Origin: Prevotella sp. UBA2725
GTDB lineage: Bacteria > Bacteroidota > Bacteroidia > Bacteroidales > Bacteroidaceae
Length of the DNA: 64,000 bases
Direction: 5' to 3'
Assembly: GCA_002353825.1 (NCBI GenBank)
Contig: DEKJ01000017.1
Coordinates: 87,918 to 151,917 of the forward strand
The notes beneath the pieces were generated by a model, which did no database searches, was not told the DNA's origin, and worked only from the letters and a program-made list of their open reading frames with translations. The position numbers were made by a program, and so were the translations under genes. Shown here piece by piece: positions 42,925-50,988 of this stretch. The first letter of the stretch is position 1. Every line of letters starts with the position of its first letter.

Positions 42925-43024
42925 TTATCACGCGGACAGTAACAATTAGTAGCGTGAGGATAAGCCAAGAGGCTAATCCCCACACATGATTGTTTTCTCA
43001 TGTAACGATAGGAGATTAGCTGTT
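42925..43024 (+). promoter_or_regulatory. Structured 5' leader of corA, candidate riboregulator
   Basis: Successive hairpins: CACGC/GCGTG (42929-42933, 42952-42956), AGCC/GGCT (42963-42966, 42971-42974) and ACATGA/TCATGT (42984-42989, 42998-43003). GCTAATC (42972-42978) is also exactly complementary to GATTAGC (43014-43020), directly before the start codon and including part of the GGAG ribosome site. The GGCT strand is thus shared by two exclusive pairings. No match to the M-box was recognised. Mg2+ as the signal is a guess from the gene. Confidence 0.5.
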
Positions 43025-43951
43025 ATGAAAACATACTGGAACATTGAGAAGGAGCTCCACGTCATCAACGAGTGGGCACCTAACTGCTGGATTCAGGTCA
43101 CATGTCCTACAGACGAGGATCAGCGTGAACTGGAAGAGAAATTTCATATCCCCGATTATTTTTTGAGCGACATCAGCGATACTGATGAGCGTGCCCGTTA
43201 TGAGTATGATGACGGCTGGACGCTCATCATCCTCCGTATCCCCTATGTCAAGGAGATAAGGTCGCGTACGCCTTATACTACAGTGCCGCTCGGCATCATC
43301 CATAAGCGCGACGTGACAATCACTGTGTGCTTCTATGAGACAAACATGATGCTCGACTTCGTCAGCTATCAGCAGAAACGCGGCGTGGGGTTTACTGATT
43401 ACGTGGACATGACCTTCCGCCTCTTCCTCTCGTCGGCCGTATGGTATCTGAAACGCTTGAAGCAGATCAATTCGCTCATAGAGAAAGCCAAGCATAACCT
43501 CGACCACGAGATCAACAACGAGAGCTTGATCGGGCTCAGCCGGTTGCAGGACTCGCTCACTTACTTCATCACCTCTATCCGTGGCAATGAAAACCTGTTG
43601 CAGAAACTAAAGTTTAAGCTGCAGGTCGATGAGCTTGACGCCGACCTTATCGAGGATGTCAACATTGAGATGACGCAGGCCCGCGAGACGACAAGCATCT
43701 ACTCGGATATTCTCGAGTCGACGATGGATACTTATTCGAGCATCATCAACAACAATACGAACAACACGATGCGTACGTTGACCTCGGTGACAATCATCAT
43801 GCAGTCGGGTACCTTCATCGCCTCTCTGTACGGTATGAACGTGATCAACGGTTTGGAGCAGAACCACTGGGGCTTCCCTATCACCCTTGCCATCTCGTTC
43901 TGTGTCAGCCTGGTTTGCTGGGCTCTGTTGCGTCATAAACGGCTCCTATAA
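43025..43951 (+). CDS. corA: CorA-family magnesium/divalent cation transporter
   Basis: 308 residues from the ATG at 43025 (MKTYWNIEKELHVINEWAPN); GGAG lies 10 bases upstream. A frame open to 42986 would lie in the structured leader. Large cytoplasmic N-terminal funnel, then two C-terminal membrane helices with the GMN selectivity motif (FIASLYGMNVING). A very short basic tail (LLRHKRLL) as usual. Confidence 0.94.
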   Translation: MKTYWNIEKELHVINEWAPNCWIQVTCPTDEDQRELEEKFHIPDYFLSDISDTDERARYEYDDGWTLIILRIPYVKEIRSRTPYTTVPLGIIHKRDVTITVCFYETNMMLDFVSYQQKRGVGFTDYVDMTFRLFLSSAVWYLKRLKQINSLIEKAKHNLDHEINNESLIGLSRLQDSLTYFITSIRGNENLLQKLKFKLQVDELDADLIEDVNIEMTQARETTSIYSDILESTMDTYSSIINNNTNNTMRTLTSVTIIMQSGTFIASLYGMNVINGLEQNHWGFPITLAISFCVSLVCWALLRHKRLL

Positions 43952-44003
43952 GGCTCCATAAATGAAAATATAGCAATATTGAGACAAAAAATCTGTCTTT
44001 TTG

Positions 44004-44034
44004 TTGGCAGTATAAGTTTTTTTATCTAAGTTTG
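44004..44034 (+). promoter_or_regulatory. Promoter of the DUF349 gene
   Basis: TTG (44004-44006), 20 bases, TAAGTTTG (44027-44034), giving a leader of about 115 bases. Confidence 0.6.
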
Positions 44035-44071
44035 CACATTAATTAATACAAACAATTAAATATAAGTAATT

Positions 44072-44129
44072 GGAAGCCATGCCCGTCTGAGGCGTTAGCT
44101 GATATGCAACAGCATGGCCATGGAACTCC
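44072..44129 (+). promoter_or_regulatory. Structured leader upstream of the DUF349 gene
   Basis: GCCATGC (44076-44082) pairs perfectly with GCATGGC (44112-44118) around an inner segment with GGCGTTAGCTGATATGC. A competing pairing CCATG (44077-44081) / CATGG (44119-44123) is possible. It resembles a regulated leader; the signal is unknown. TTAGCTGATATG here is similar to TTAGCTGTTATG at the corA start. Confidence 0.4.
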
Positions 44130-44155
44130 GAATCATAAACTTAAATTTGAGTTAA

Positions 44156-45985
44156 ATGATGGACTCTCAAGAAAACAATCCCGCACAGGGAATTGAGGAA
44201 GAGCAGAAGGCTGCACCCGCTGCTCCCGTAACAGACAACAGTGCTGAGGAGACTCAGAATGAACCTGCTAAGAAGGTCTATGCCTCGAAGAAGGAAGTGC
44301 TCGACCGCGTGAAAGAGATCGCAGAGGGTGACGAAACGCCTGACAAGGACGAGGTGGACCACCTCAAGGCTGCCTTCTACCGCTTCCACATCGCTGAGCG
44401 TGACCAGAAGCAGAAAGAATATCTCGAAGCCGGGGGCGATCCAGAGAAATATCAGATCATGCCCGACGACGACGAGGAGACTTTCAAAGCCAACATGCAG
44501 CTCATCAAAGAGAAGCGTGCCAAAGCTTTTGAGAAAGCACAGCAGGAGCGGGAAGAGAACCTCAAGCACAGAGAGGAGATCATCGAGAAGATAAAGAACA
44601 TGGCAACGTCACCCGACGAGGCCAATAAATCATACAACGACTTCAAGGCGCTGCAGCAGGAGTGGAAAGAGATTGGCCCTGTGCCTCCCGAGAAATCGAG
44701 TGAGACATGGCGCAACTATCAGCTCTATGTCGAGCAGTTCTACGATCTGCTGAACCTCAACCGTGAGGCGCGCGAGTACGACTTCAAGAAGAACCTTGAG
44801 GCTAAGACGAAACTCTGTGAGGAAGCTGAGAAACTCGCTGATGAGCCCGATGTCGTGAGCGCTTTCCATCAGTTACAGGATCTGCACGAGCAGTATCGTG
44901 AGATCGGCCCTGTGGCTAAGGATCTGCGTGAAGAGATCTGGACGCGCTTCAAGAATGCAAGCACTGTCATCAACAAGAAGCATCAGGAGCACTTTGAAAA
45001 GCTGCGCGCTGAAGAGGAGGATAATCTTGCCAAGAAGACTGCGCTCTGCGAGAAGACAGAGGCTATCGCCCAGGAAGAGAACAAAAACGCTGCCGACTGG
45101 GAGAAGCATTCAAAGGAGATCATCGCTATCCAGCAGGAGTGGAAGACTATTGGCTTTGCTCCGAAGAAGAGCAACGAGGAGATCTTCCAGCGTTTCCGCA
45201 AGACTTGTGATGACTTCTTCGGTCGCAAGGCTGAATACTTCAAGGATGTGAGAACGCGCCTGAACGAGAATGCTGAGAAGAAGAAAGCCCTCATCGCCAA
45301 AGCTCAAGAGCTCTCCGACTCAACGGATTGGAAGGCTACTTCAGATAAGCTCATCCAACTTCAGAAAGAATGGAAAACGATTGGTACGGTACCTCGCAAG
45401 ATCAGTGACCAGTTGTGGAACGATTTCCTCACGGCTTGCAATAAGTTCTTTGATGCTCGCAATGCGGCTCATGCAGGTACCCACGCTGAGGAGAAGGAGA
45501 ATCTGCAGAAGAAGCGCGACATCATTGAGGAGCTGAAGAAGATTGCCAACGATGCAAGCGAGGATGCTCGCGATAAAGTGCAGGAGCTTGCTGATAAATA
45601 CAATGCCATCGGCCATGTGCCTTTCCGTGAGAAGGACAAGGTGTACAAGGAGTACCACGACGTGATGGATAAGATCTACGAGAATCTTCACATCTCTGCT
45701 GCCAAGCGTCATCTCGACAACTTCAAGAACAACCTCCGCGGTATGGCGAAGAAGGGTGAGGATGCCATCGACAGTGAGCGCGCTCGCCTCGTACATCGCT
45801 ATGATCAGCTTAAGCAGGAGATCACAACCTACGAGAACAACCTCGGCTTCCTCAATATCTCCAGTAAGAAAGGCAACAGCCTCGTGGATGAGATGAACCG
45901 CAAGGTGCAGAAGCTCAAGGACGATGCTCAGATGATCCGTGAGAAGATCAAGGCCATCGACCAGCAGAACAAAGAATCGAAGTAA
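44156..45985 (+). CDS. DUF349 repeat protein
   Basis: 609 residues, highly charged, almost entirely helical/coiled coil. Repeated blocks of about 70 residues: LQQEWKEIGPVPPEKSSETW, LHEQYREIGPVAKDLREEIW, IQQEWKTIGFAPKKSNEEIF, LQKEWKTIGTVPRKISDQLW and YNAIGHVPFREKDKVYKEYH, i.e. at least five DUF349 units. No signal peptide or membrane segment. The function of the family is not established. Start codon is the first of two adjacent ATGs. Single gene followed by a terminator. Confidence 0.88.
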   Translation: MMDSQENNPAQGIEEEQKAAPAAPVTDNSAEETQNEPAKKVYASKKEVLDRVKEIAEGDETPDKDEVDHLKAAFYRFHIAERDQKQKEYLEAGGDPEKYQIMPDDDEETFKANMQLIKEKRAKAFEKAQQEREENLKHREEIIEKIKNMATSPDEANKSYNDFKALQQEWKEIGPVPPEKSSETWRNYQLYVEQFYDLLNLNREAREYDFKKNLEAKTKLCEEAEKLADEPDVVSAFHQLQDLHEQYREIGPVAKDLREEIWTRFKNASTVINKKHQEHFEKLRAEEEDNLAKKTALCEKTEAIAQEENKNAADWEKHSKEIIAIQQEWKTIGFAPKKSNEEIFQRFRKTCDDFFGRKAEYFKDVRTRLNENAEKKKALIAKAQELSDSTDWKATSDKLIQLQKEWKTIGTVPRKISDQLWNDFLTACNKFFDARNAAHAGTHAEEKENLQKKRDIIEELKKIANDASEDARDKVQELADKYNAIGHVPFREKDKVYKEYHDVMDKIYENLHISAAKRHLDNFKNNLRGMAKKGEDAIDSERARLVHRYDQLKQEITTYENNLGFLNISSKKGNSLVDEMNRKVQKLKDDAQMIREKIKAIDQQNKESK

Positions 45986-46289
45986 GACTACACGTTTTCC
46001 AATACATACTCTACTGTCTCCGGCCTCAGTTTTCTCGGAGACCGTGGAGCACCCGTTAGCCCATGCTCCCTCAGCATTTCAAGAGAGAGCATGGGTGTTT
46101 TCAATTCTTTCAGAAAGGTATAGCGCGCATAGAGATGGTCCCTACCTCGAAGCGATTGCGCATGCCCCAGTCGATAAACCCATAGTCGCGGATGAAATCA
46201 GCCACCCGAAACCGCTGATGATTATATGCTCTTATCCAGTAATTCACAGTTCACAATTCACAGTTCACAATAAAGTCAAGGATACCTCA
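45986..46289. other. 304-base gap: terminator, short repeats and an unexplained open minus-strand frame
   Basis: Convergent gap. Besides the terminator (46060-46101) and 7-bp repeats of TTCACAG/TTCACAA (46240-46271), the minus strand has two overlapping short frames: one reads YNHQRFRVADFIRDYGFIDW then GMRNRFEVGTISMRAIPF (stop near 46114), the other HLYARYTFLKELKTPMLSLE then MLREHGLTGAPRSPRKLRPE and TVEYVLENV (stop near 45985). Neither is recognised; they may be reading frames of a dispersed repeat or remnants of a frameshifted gene. Confidence 0.4.
46060..46101 (+). terminator. Terminator of the DUF349 gene
   Basis: CCCATGCTC (46060-46068) and GAGCATGGG (46087-46095) form a perfect 9-bp stem followed by TGTTTTC. 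Confidence 0.65.
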
Positions 46290-46934
46290 TTATTTTTCGA
46301 AGTGCTGATAGTCTTTCACGCTTCTCCATGCCCCACCCCATTTGAAGCCATGACTCGTGAACAATCGCCAGGCAAGATCTCCCCGCTCAATCTTGTAAGG
46401 GAAAGAAGCCTTGCGGTTCGTGTATTTGAGCGCGTTGGAAGGCTGCACCACGACTCTTCCAGAACGATACCGCCTCACACAAGGATTGTAGAGCGTATTG
46501 ATGTCTACAGCCATCCCCCGGGCATGCGCAGAGAGCTTCTTGCTGCCTTTTACCACACGGTAACAGAAAGAGCTGCTGTTGTTGGCGCGCATGGCCCGCT
46601 CATCATTGGCATCAAAATCGTCGATAAGCTGGATACGCTCGATAGGATACCGATGCTTATAGAGTTCCTCGAAGATCTCCAATACATCTTTTGCAATGGC
46701 TTTGTTGCATACCATCTCACCTTCTTTCACCTTTCCATGCCCATCAACGTACATCAGTCGCAGATACCTCAGCTCTGACCGCTTGATAGGACAGCCTTTG
46801 GGATAGCTCTTGCCTTCCATGCGATGAAAGACCGCATCGGGGATCTCTGATTCCGAGAACCCTTCTGTATGAACCTTAGAGAAAGATATCAATGGAAGCA
46901 ACAATAATATTGCTATATATAGAAATCTACGCAT
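46290..46934 (-). CDS. M15-family peptidase (D,D-/L,D-carboxypeptidase-like)
   Basis: 214 residues from the ATG at 46934: MRRFLYIAILLLLPLISFSK is a signal peptide, so the enzyme works on peptidoglycan in the periplasm. The catalytic fold is shown by ANNSSSFCYRVVKGSKKLSA with SAHARGMAVDINTLYNP (His and Asp zinc ligands) and FKWGGAWRSVKDYQHFEK at the C terminus (WGG...D.QHFE, catalytic Glu/His). The open frame runs on upstream to 47174, but that part reads through the tRNA gene and its terminator and is not coding. Confidence 0.9.
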   Translation of the reverse strand: MRRFLYIAILLLLPLISFSKVHTEGFSESEIPDAVFHRMEGKSYPKGCPIKRSELRYLRLMYVDGHGKVKEGEMVCNKAIAKDVLEIFEELYKHRYPIERIQLIDDFDANDERAMRANNSSSFCYRVVKGSKKLSAHARGMAVDINTLYNPCVRRYRSGRVVVQPSNALKYTNRKASFPYKIERGDLAWRLFTSHGFKWGGAWRSVKDYQHFEK

Positions 46935-46989
46935 AATATTTTGTTTTAGCATCACCCAGTTACAAACCAACGTGCAGCTTATTGAAACG

Positions 46990-47018
46990 AAAAAAGTCAA
47001 GCATTTTGTGCTTGACTT
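46990..47018 (-). terminator. Terminator of the tRNA-Gln transcript
   Basis: Minus strand AAGTCAAGCA, loop CAAAA, TGCTTGACTT followed by TTTTCG. It lies 9 bases after the tRNA. Confidence 0.85.
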
Positions 47019-47026
47019 CTTTCTTG

Positions 47027-47097
47027 TTGGGGTACTCGGACTCGAACCAAGAATGACAGGACCAGAATCTGTAGTGTTACCATTACACCATACCCCA
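47027..47097 (-). tRNA. tRNA-Gln (anticodon CTG)
   Basis: 71 bases. Minus strand acceptor TGGGGTA pairs with TACCCCA (discriminator A; no encoded CCA). D arm GTGT/ACAC, anticodon loop TTCTGGT with CTG at positions 34-36, T arm with GGTTCGAGTCC. The A-C pair at the top of the anticodon stem (31-39) is irregular. Own promoter at 47133-47164. Confidence 0.88.
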
Positions 47098-47132
47098 ATT
47101 TGTTTACAACCCTTATTTCTGAATTGCGAGTG

Positions 47133-47164
47133 CAAAGGTACGCACTTTTTTTGTACCCACCAAA
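47133..47164 (-). promoter_or_regulatory. Promoter of tRNA-Gln
   Basis: Minus strand TTTG (47164-47161), 20 bases, TACCTTTG (47140-47133), 35 bases before the mature tRNA 5' end. Confidence 0.7.
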
Positions 47165-47229
47165 TATTTTCCAAACTTTTTTCAAAATATTTTTCCCCAC
47201 CACAAATTTACAAAATATGATTAATATAT

Positions 47230-47260
47230 TTTGTGTTTTCTGCGATTAGCACTAACTTTG
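47230..47260 (+). promoter_or_regulatory. Promoter of rsfS-ftsH-cdsA
   Basis: TTTG (47230-47233), exactly 19 bases, TAACTTTG (47253-47260). The three genes follow with gaps of 24 and 47 bases and no terminator between. Confidence 0.75.
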
Positions 47261-47327
47261 TGGGAACAAATACATTATATATATAAAACATACACATTTA
47301 CTGATACATAATCTGACAAATATCTGA

Positions 47328-47690
47328 ATGAAATCAACATCAACAGAAGCGCTACTTAAGATTATCGTGGCCGCCATTGAGAATAAGAAAGGTGAAGACA
47401 TACGCGTCGTAGACCTTCGTCACATTGATGGCGCTATCGCCAACTACTTCGTCATCTGCCAAGGTGGCTCCCCCGCACAGGTGGAGGCTATTGCACAATC
47501 GGTAGGAGACAAATGCCGCGAGGAGGCAGGAGAGAAACCGGTAGGCGTCAATGGCCTCGGCACTGATCAATGGGTAGCGATAGACTTTGTCGACATCATC
47601 GTCCACATCTTCCTCCCCGAGCCACGGGCCTTCTACGACCTTGAGCATCTCTGGGAAGATGCCGACATTAAGAAGATCGAAACAGAATAA
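47328..47690 (+). CDS. rsfS: Ribosomal silencing factor RsfS
   Basis: Binds ribosomal protein L14 and blocks 30S/50S joining when nutrients fall. 120 residues; family blocks DIRVVDLRHIDGAIANYFVI, GLGTDQWVAIDFVDIIVHIF and REFYDLEHLWEDA-like RAFYDLEHLWEDAD. The rsfS-ftsH order is common in Bacteroidales. Confidence 0.95.
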   Translation: MKSTSTEALLKIIVAAIENKKGEDIRVVDLRHIDGAIANYFVICQGGSPAQVEAIAQSVGDKCREEAGEKPVGVNGLGTDQWVAIDFVDIIVHIFLPEPRAFYDLEHLWEDADIKKIETE

Positions 47691-47714
47691 TAACCAAAGG
47701 AACAATTTCTTAGA

Positions 47715-49802
47715 ATGAATAATAACAGGCAATTCAATTCCAACAACCAGCAACAGCCTAAGATGCCACGGTTCAACATGAACTGGCTCTACATCATCGT
47801 GGCTGTAGTGTTGGCTATCATGCTCTTCTCTGGAGGCGGAAACTCCATCGTCAAAGGAGGATCCAGCCAGGAGGCGAGCTATAGTGACTTTAAGACCTAC
47901 GTTGAGAAAGGCTATGCACAGCGCATCGTCATCAACAAGAGCGAAAACACGCTCAAGATGTTCGTTAAGCCACAGTATATCCGCACTGTCTTCAATATGT
48001 CTGCCCAGCAGGTAGGCACAAGTCCATGGATAAGTGTACAGTTCGGCTCCGTGGATGAACTTGAGAGGTTCCTCGACTCACAACAGCAGAAACATAAGTT
48101 TGCTGGCTATAGCTACGACAATGAGCGTGGCTCCGACATCTGGAGCATTCTCATCAACCTCGCTCCTCTCTTCTTCATGTTCTTCCTTTTCTGGATGCTC
48201 AGTCGCGGTATGGGCGGCGGTGCAGGCCTTGGAGGAGGTGGCGGCATCTTCAGTGTCGGCAAGAGCAAAGCCAAGCTTTACGAGAAAGGAAACGAGATGG
48301 GCATCACCTTTAAGGATGTAGCCGGACAGGAAGGTGCCAAGCAGGAAGTGCAGGAGATTGTCGATTTCCTCAAGAATCCGAAGAAGTATACGGAGCTCGG
48401 CGGTAAGATTCCAAAGGGCGCCCTGCTCATTGGCCCTCCGGGAACTGGTAAGACCTTGCTCGCTAAAGCTGTAGCTGGTGAGGCTGGTGTACCATTCTTC
48501 TCGATGTCGGGTTCTGACTTCGTGGAGATGTTTGTCGGTGTGGGTGCCAGCCGTGTGCGTGATGTCTTCGCTCAGGCTAAGCAGAAAGCACCATGTATTA
48601 TCTTCATTGATGAGATTGATGCTGTGGGCCGTGCCCGCTCGAAGAACCCATCTATGGGTGGCAATGATGAGCGCGAGAACACGCTGAACGCCTTGCTCAC
48701 GGAGATGGATGGTTTCGGCACCAACTCGGGTGTCATCGTGCTGGCTGCTACCAACCGCGCTGACATGCTCGACAAGGCTCTGCTGCGTGCAGGTCGATTC
48801 GACAGACAGATTCATGTCGACCTCCCCGACCTCGCAGAGCGTAAGGCTATCTTCCTCGTACACCTCAAACCTCTGAAACTCGGCAACGATATCGATGTCG
48901 ATTTCCTCGCACGTCAGACTCCGGGATTCTCAGGAGCAGACATCGCCAACGTCTGCAATGAGGCCGCCCTGATCGCAGCACGCCACAATAAGAAAGATGT
49001 CGAGAAACAAGACTTCCTCGATGCCGTAGACCGTATCGTTGGCGGACTGGAGAAGAAGACGAAGGTGATGACCGCAGATGAGAAGCGCGCTATCGCCATC
49101 CATGAGGCCGGACACGCTACCATCAGCTGGTTCTGCAAATATGCCAACCCTCTGGTCAAGGTCACGATCGTGCCGCGTGGCCAGGCGCTTGGAGCTGCCT
49201 GGTATATCCCAGAGGAGCGCGTTATTACCACAAAGGAAGAGGAGCTCGACCAGATATGCTCTCTCCTCGGTGGACGAGCTGCAGAGGAGCTCTTTGTGGG
49301 CTCAATCTCTACAGGTGCTATGAACGACTTGGAGCGCAGTACGAAGGCTGCCTTTGGTATGGTGGCTTACACAGGTATGAGTGATCGTCTGCCGAATATC
49401 TGCTATTATAACAATGACGAGTATTCTTTCCAGCGTCCTTACAGTGAGACGACGGCCAAGATCATCGATGACGAGGTCTTGAAGATTGTCAATGAACAGT
49501 ATGCACGTGCCAAGCAGATCCTCACTGAGCACAAAGAGGGTCATGCAGCCCTCGCCCAGCTTCTTTTTGAGAAAGAGGTCATCTACCGCGAAGATGTGGA
49601 GAAGATCTTCGGCAAACGTCCTTGGACAAGTCGCTCAGAGGAACTGATCAAGGAAAACGACAAGCTTGAGGCTGAGAAAAAAGCCAAAGAAGAGGCTGAG
49701 GCTCCAAAGCTTGAGGACATGCCCGACGAAGTGAAGAAGGCACAGGCTGAGCACGAAAAGGCCGAGCAAGACAAGGCGAAGAAAGAACAACAAAATGACT
49801 GA
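47715..49802 (+). CDS. ftsH: ATP-dependent zinc metalloprotease FtsH
   Basis: Membrane-bound AAA+ protease for quality control of membrane and regulatory proteins. 695 residues. Two membrane segments (about 16-35 and 150-167) enclose a short periplasmic domain. Walker A GPPGTGKT at 240-247, Walker B IIFIDEIDAVG, second region of homology ATNRADMLDKALLRAGRFDR, zinc motif HEAGH at 463-467. Charged coiled C-terminal tail (KLEAEKKAKEEAEAPKLEDM...). N-terminal Asn/Gln-rich start. Intact. Confidence 0.97.
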   Translation: MNNNRQFNSNNQQQPKMPRFNMNWLYIIVAVVLAIMLFSGGGNSIVKGGSSQEASYSDFKTYVEKGYAQRIVINKSENTLKMFVKPQYIRTVFNMSAQQVGTSPWISVQFGSVDELERFLDSQQQKHKFAGYSYDNERGSDIWSILINLAPLFFMFFLFWMLSRGMGGGAGLGGGGGIFSVGKSKAKLYEKGNEMGITFKDVAGQEGAKQEVQEIVDFLKNPKKYTELGGKIPKGALLIGPPGTGKTLLAKAVAGEAGVPFFSMSGSDFVEMFVGVGASRVRDVFAQAKQKAPCIIFIDEIDAVGRARSKNPSMGGNDERENTLNALLTEMDGFGTNSGVIVLAATNRADMLDKALLRAGRFDRQIHVDLPDLAERKAIFLVHLKPLKLGNDIDVDFLARQTPGFSGADIANVCNEAALIAARHNKKDVEKQDFLDAVDRIVGGLEKKTKVMTADEKRAIAIHEAGHATISWFCKYANPLVKVTIVPRGQALGAAWYIPEERVITTKEEELDQICSLLGGRAAEELFVGSISTGAMNDLERSTKAAFGMVAYTGMSDRLPNICYYNNDEYSFQRPYSETTAKIIDDEVLKIVNEQYARAKQILTEHKEGHAALAQLLFEKEVIYREDVEKIFGKRPWTSRSEELIKENDKLEAEKKAKEEAEAPKLEDMPDEVKKAQAEHEKAEQDKAKKEQQND

Positions 49803-49803
49803 T

Positions 49804-49830
49804 GCAGGGGCGGCCCCTGTGGCCGCCCGC
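49804..49830. repeat. Short GC-rich dispersed repeat between ftsH and cdsA
   Basis: GCAGGGGCGGCCCCTGTGGC followed by CGCCC, immediately after the ftsH stop. It can fold as GGGGCGG/CCGCCC or GGGGC/GCCCC. Same family as 7160, 18016 and 20446. Confidence 0.6.
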
Positions 49831-49849
49831 ACCCTATAAAACCAATCAT

Positions 49850-50719
49850 ATGACACCAAAACAGAAGAATCTTATTGTCAGAACCATCACCGGCGTGCTC
49901 TTTGTTGCCATCATGGTGGCTGGCTTCCTCAATGCCACGGCGATGTTGGTGCTATTCTCCATCATCACTGCAATGACATTGTGGGAATATACAGGCTTGG
50001 TCAACGACCGAGTAGCTAACGTCAATGTCAATCGCTTCATCTCAACGGTCGGCGGTGTGTATTTCTTCATTGCCGTGGCCCTGTGGAGCGTGGATGTAGT
50101 AAGAGGCTTCGCAGTAATGATACCTTATGTACTCACGATCATTTACCTGATGATCAGTGAACTCTATGCCAAGAACAAAGACGCGGTGACGAACATGGCT
50201 TATACCATGCTTGGTCAGATGTATATCGCTATGCCTTTTGCCCTCATCAACATTCTTGCTTTCAAGCGCGATGCTGAAGGCAACTTCTGTGGTTACGATA
50301 TGCTCCTGCCGCTCTCCATCTTTATCCTGCTTTGGTCCAACGATACGGGAGCTTACTGCTGTGGCTCGCTCTTTGGCAAGCACAAGCTCTTCCCACGTAT
50401 CTCTCCGGGAAAGACGTGGGAAGGAAGTATAGGAGGCGGCATCTTCGCTGTGATCATCGCAGGAATCATCGGATACCTGGCAAACATGGGAGATACGCCA
50501 CACACGCTGAATATCTACGAATGGTTAGGGTTAGGTGCTGTAGTGGTCATCTTCGGTACATGGGGCGACCTTGTAGAGAGTCTCTTCAAGCGCACGTTAG
50601 GTGTAAAAGACAGTGGCAATATTCTTCCAGGCCATGGTGGCATGATGGATCGCTTCGACTCCAGTCTCATTGCTATCCCTGCGGCCGTGATATATTTATA
50701 TTCGTTGACGTTGTTCTAA
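49850..50719 (+). CDS. cdsA: Phosphatidate cytidylyltransferase
   Basis: Makes CDP-diacylglycerol from phosphatidate and CTP for phospholipid synthesis. 289 residues from the ATG at 49850 (MTPKQKNLIVRTITGVLFVA); the frame open back to 49802 reads through a dispersed repeat. About eight membrane helices. Signature region: WSNDTGAYCCGSLFGKHKLF, SPGKTWEGSIGGG, and VKDSGNILPGHGGMMDRFDS, the conserved Asp-rich C-terminal motif. Confidence 0.95.
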   Translation: MTPKQKNLIVRTITGVLFVAIMVAGFLNATAMLVLFSIITAMTLWEYTGLVNDRVANVNVNRFISTVGGVYFFIAVALWSVDVVRGFAVMIPYVLTIIYLMISELYAKNKDAVTNMAYTMLGQMYIAMPFALINILAFKRDAEGNFCGYDMLLPLSIFILLWSNDTGAYCCGSLFGKHKLFPRISPGKTWEGSIGGGIFAVIIAGIIGYLANMGDTPHTLNIYEWLGLGAVVVIFGTWGDLVESLFKRTLGVKDSGNILPGHGGMMDRFDSSLIAIPAAVIYLYSLTLF

Positions 50720-50737
50720 AAACAGATAAACCTGACG

Positions 50738-50795
50738 GCCCTGACGGCCCTGACGGCCCCACCCCCGCCCCTCCCCCATCAAGGGGAGGGGGATG
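50738..50795. repeat. GC-rich dispersed repeat with tandem GGCCCTGAC
   Basis: Three steps of CCTGACGGC (9-bp period), then GGCCCCACCCCCGCCCCTCC and CCATCAAGGGGAGGGGGATG. Same family as 14880 and 15071. Confidence 0.75.
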
Positions 50796-50851
50796 ATATG
50801 CTTCAAGAAACGATATGACTGCAATAATGACATTGGAGCAAAGACATTATA

Positions 50852-50893
50852 ACGCAATGAGGGCGGACAATTAAATGTCCGCCCTCATTGCGT
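50852..50893. repeat. Perfect inverted repeat with 18-bp arms
   Basis: ACGCAATGAGGGCGGACA (50852-50869), loop ATTAAA, TGTCCGCCCTCATTGCGT (50876-50893). No T tract follows on either strand. It sits in the convergent gap between cdsA and the small membrane protein gene, midway between two GC-rich repeats. Confidence 0.9.
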
Positions 50894-50950
50894 ATAAATA
50901 TCTAAACCAAAATGTCACCGGCGACACAATCATTCCTACGGTAGTGATTA

Positions 50951-50988
50951 GCCCTCCCCCTGGATGGGGGAAGGAGGGGAGAGGGCCA
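50951..50988. repeat. GC-rich dispersed repeat abutting a stop codon
   Basis: GCCCTCCCCCTGGATGGGGG followed by AAGGAGGGGAGAGGGCC. Inverted relative to 50738-50795. Its right end touches the stop codon (50989-50991) of the minus-strand gene. Confidence 0.75.

Noticed and set aside
42895..43024. M-box (ykoK) magnesium riboswitch
   Set aside because: The leader is structured, but I see none of the conserved M-box blocks and the length is short; kept as an unnamed candidate instead.
46935..47174. N-terminal extension of the M15 peptidase
   Set aside because: The extra frame translates the tRNA-Gln gene and its terminator (VWCNGNTTDSG is a usual tRNA read-through peptide).
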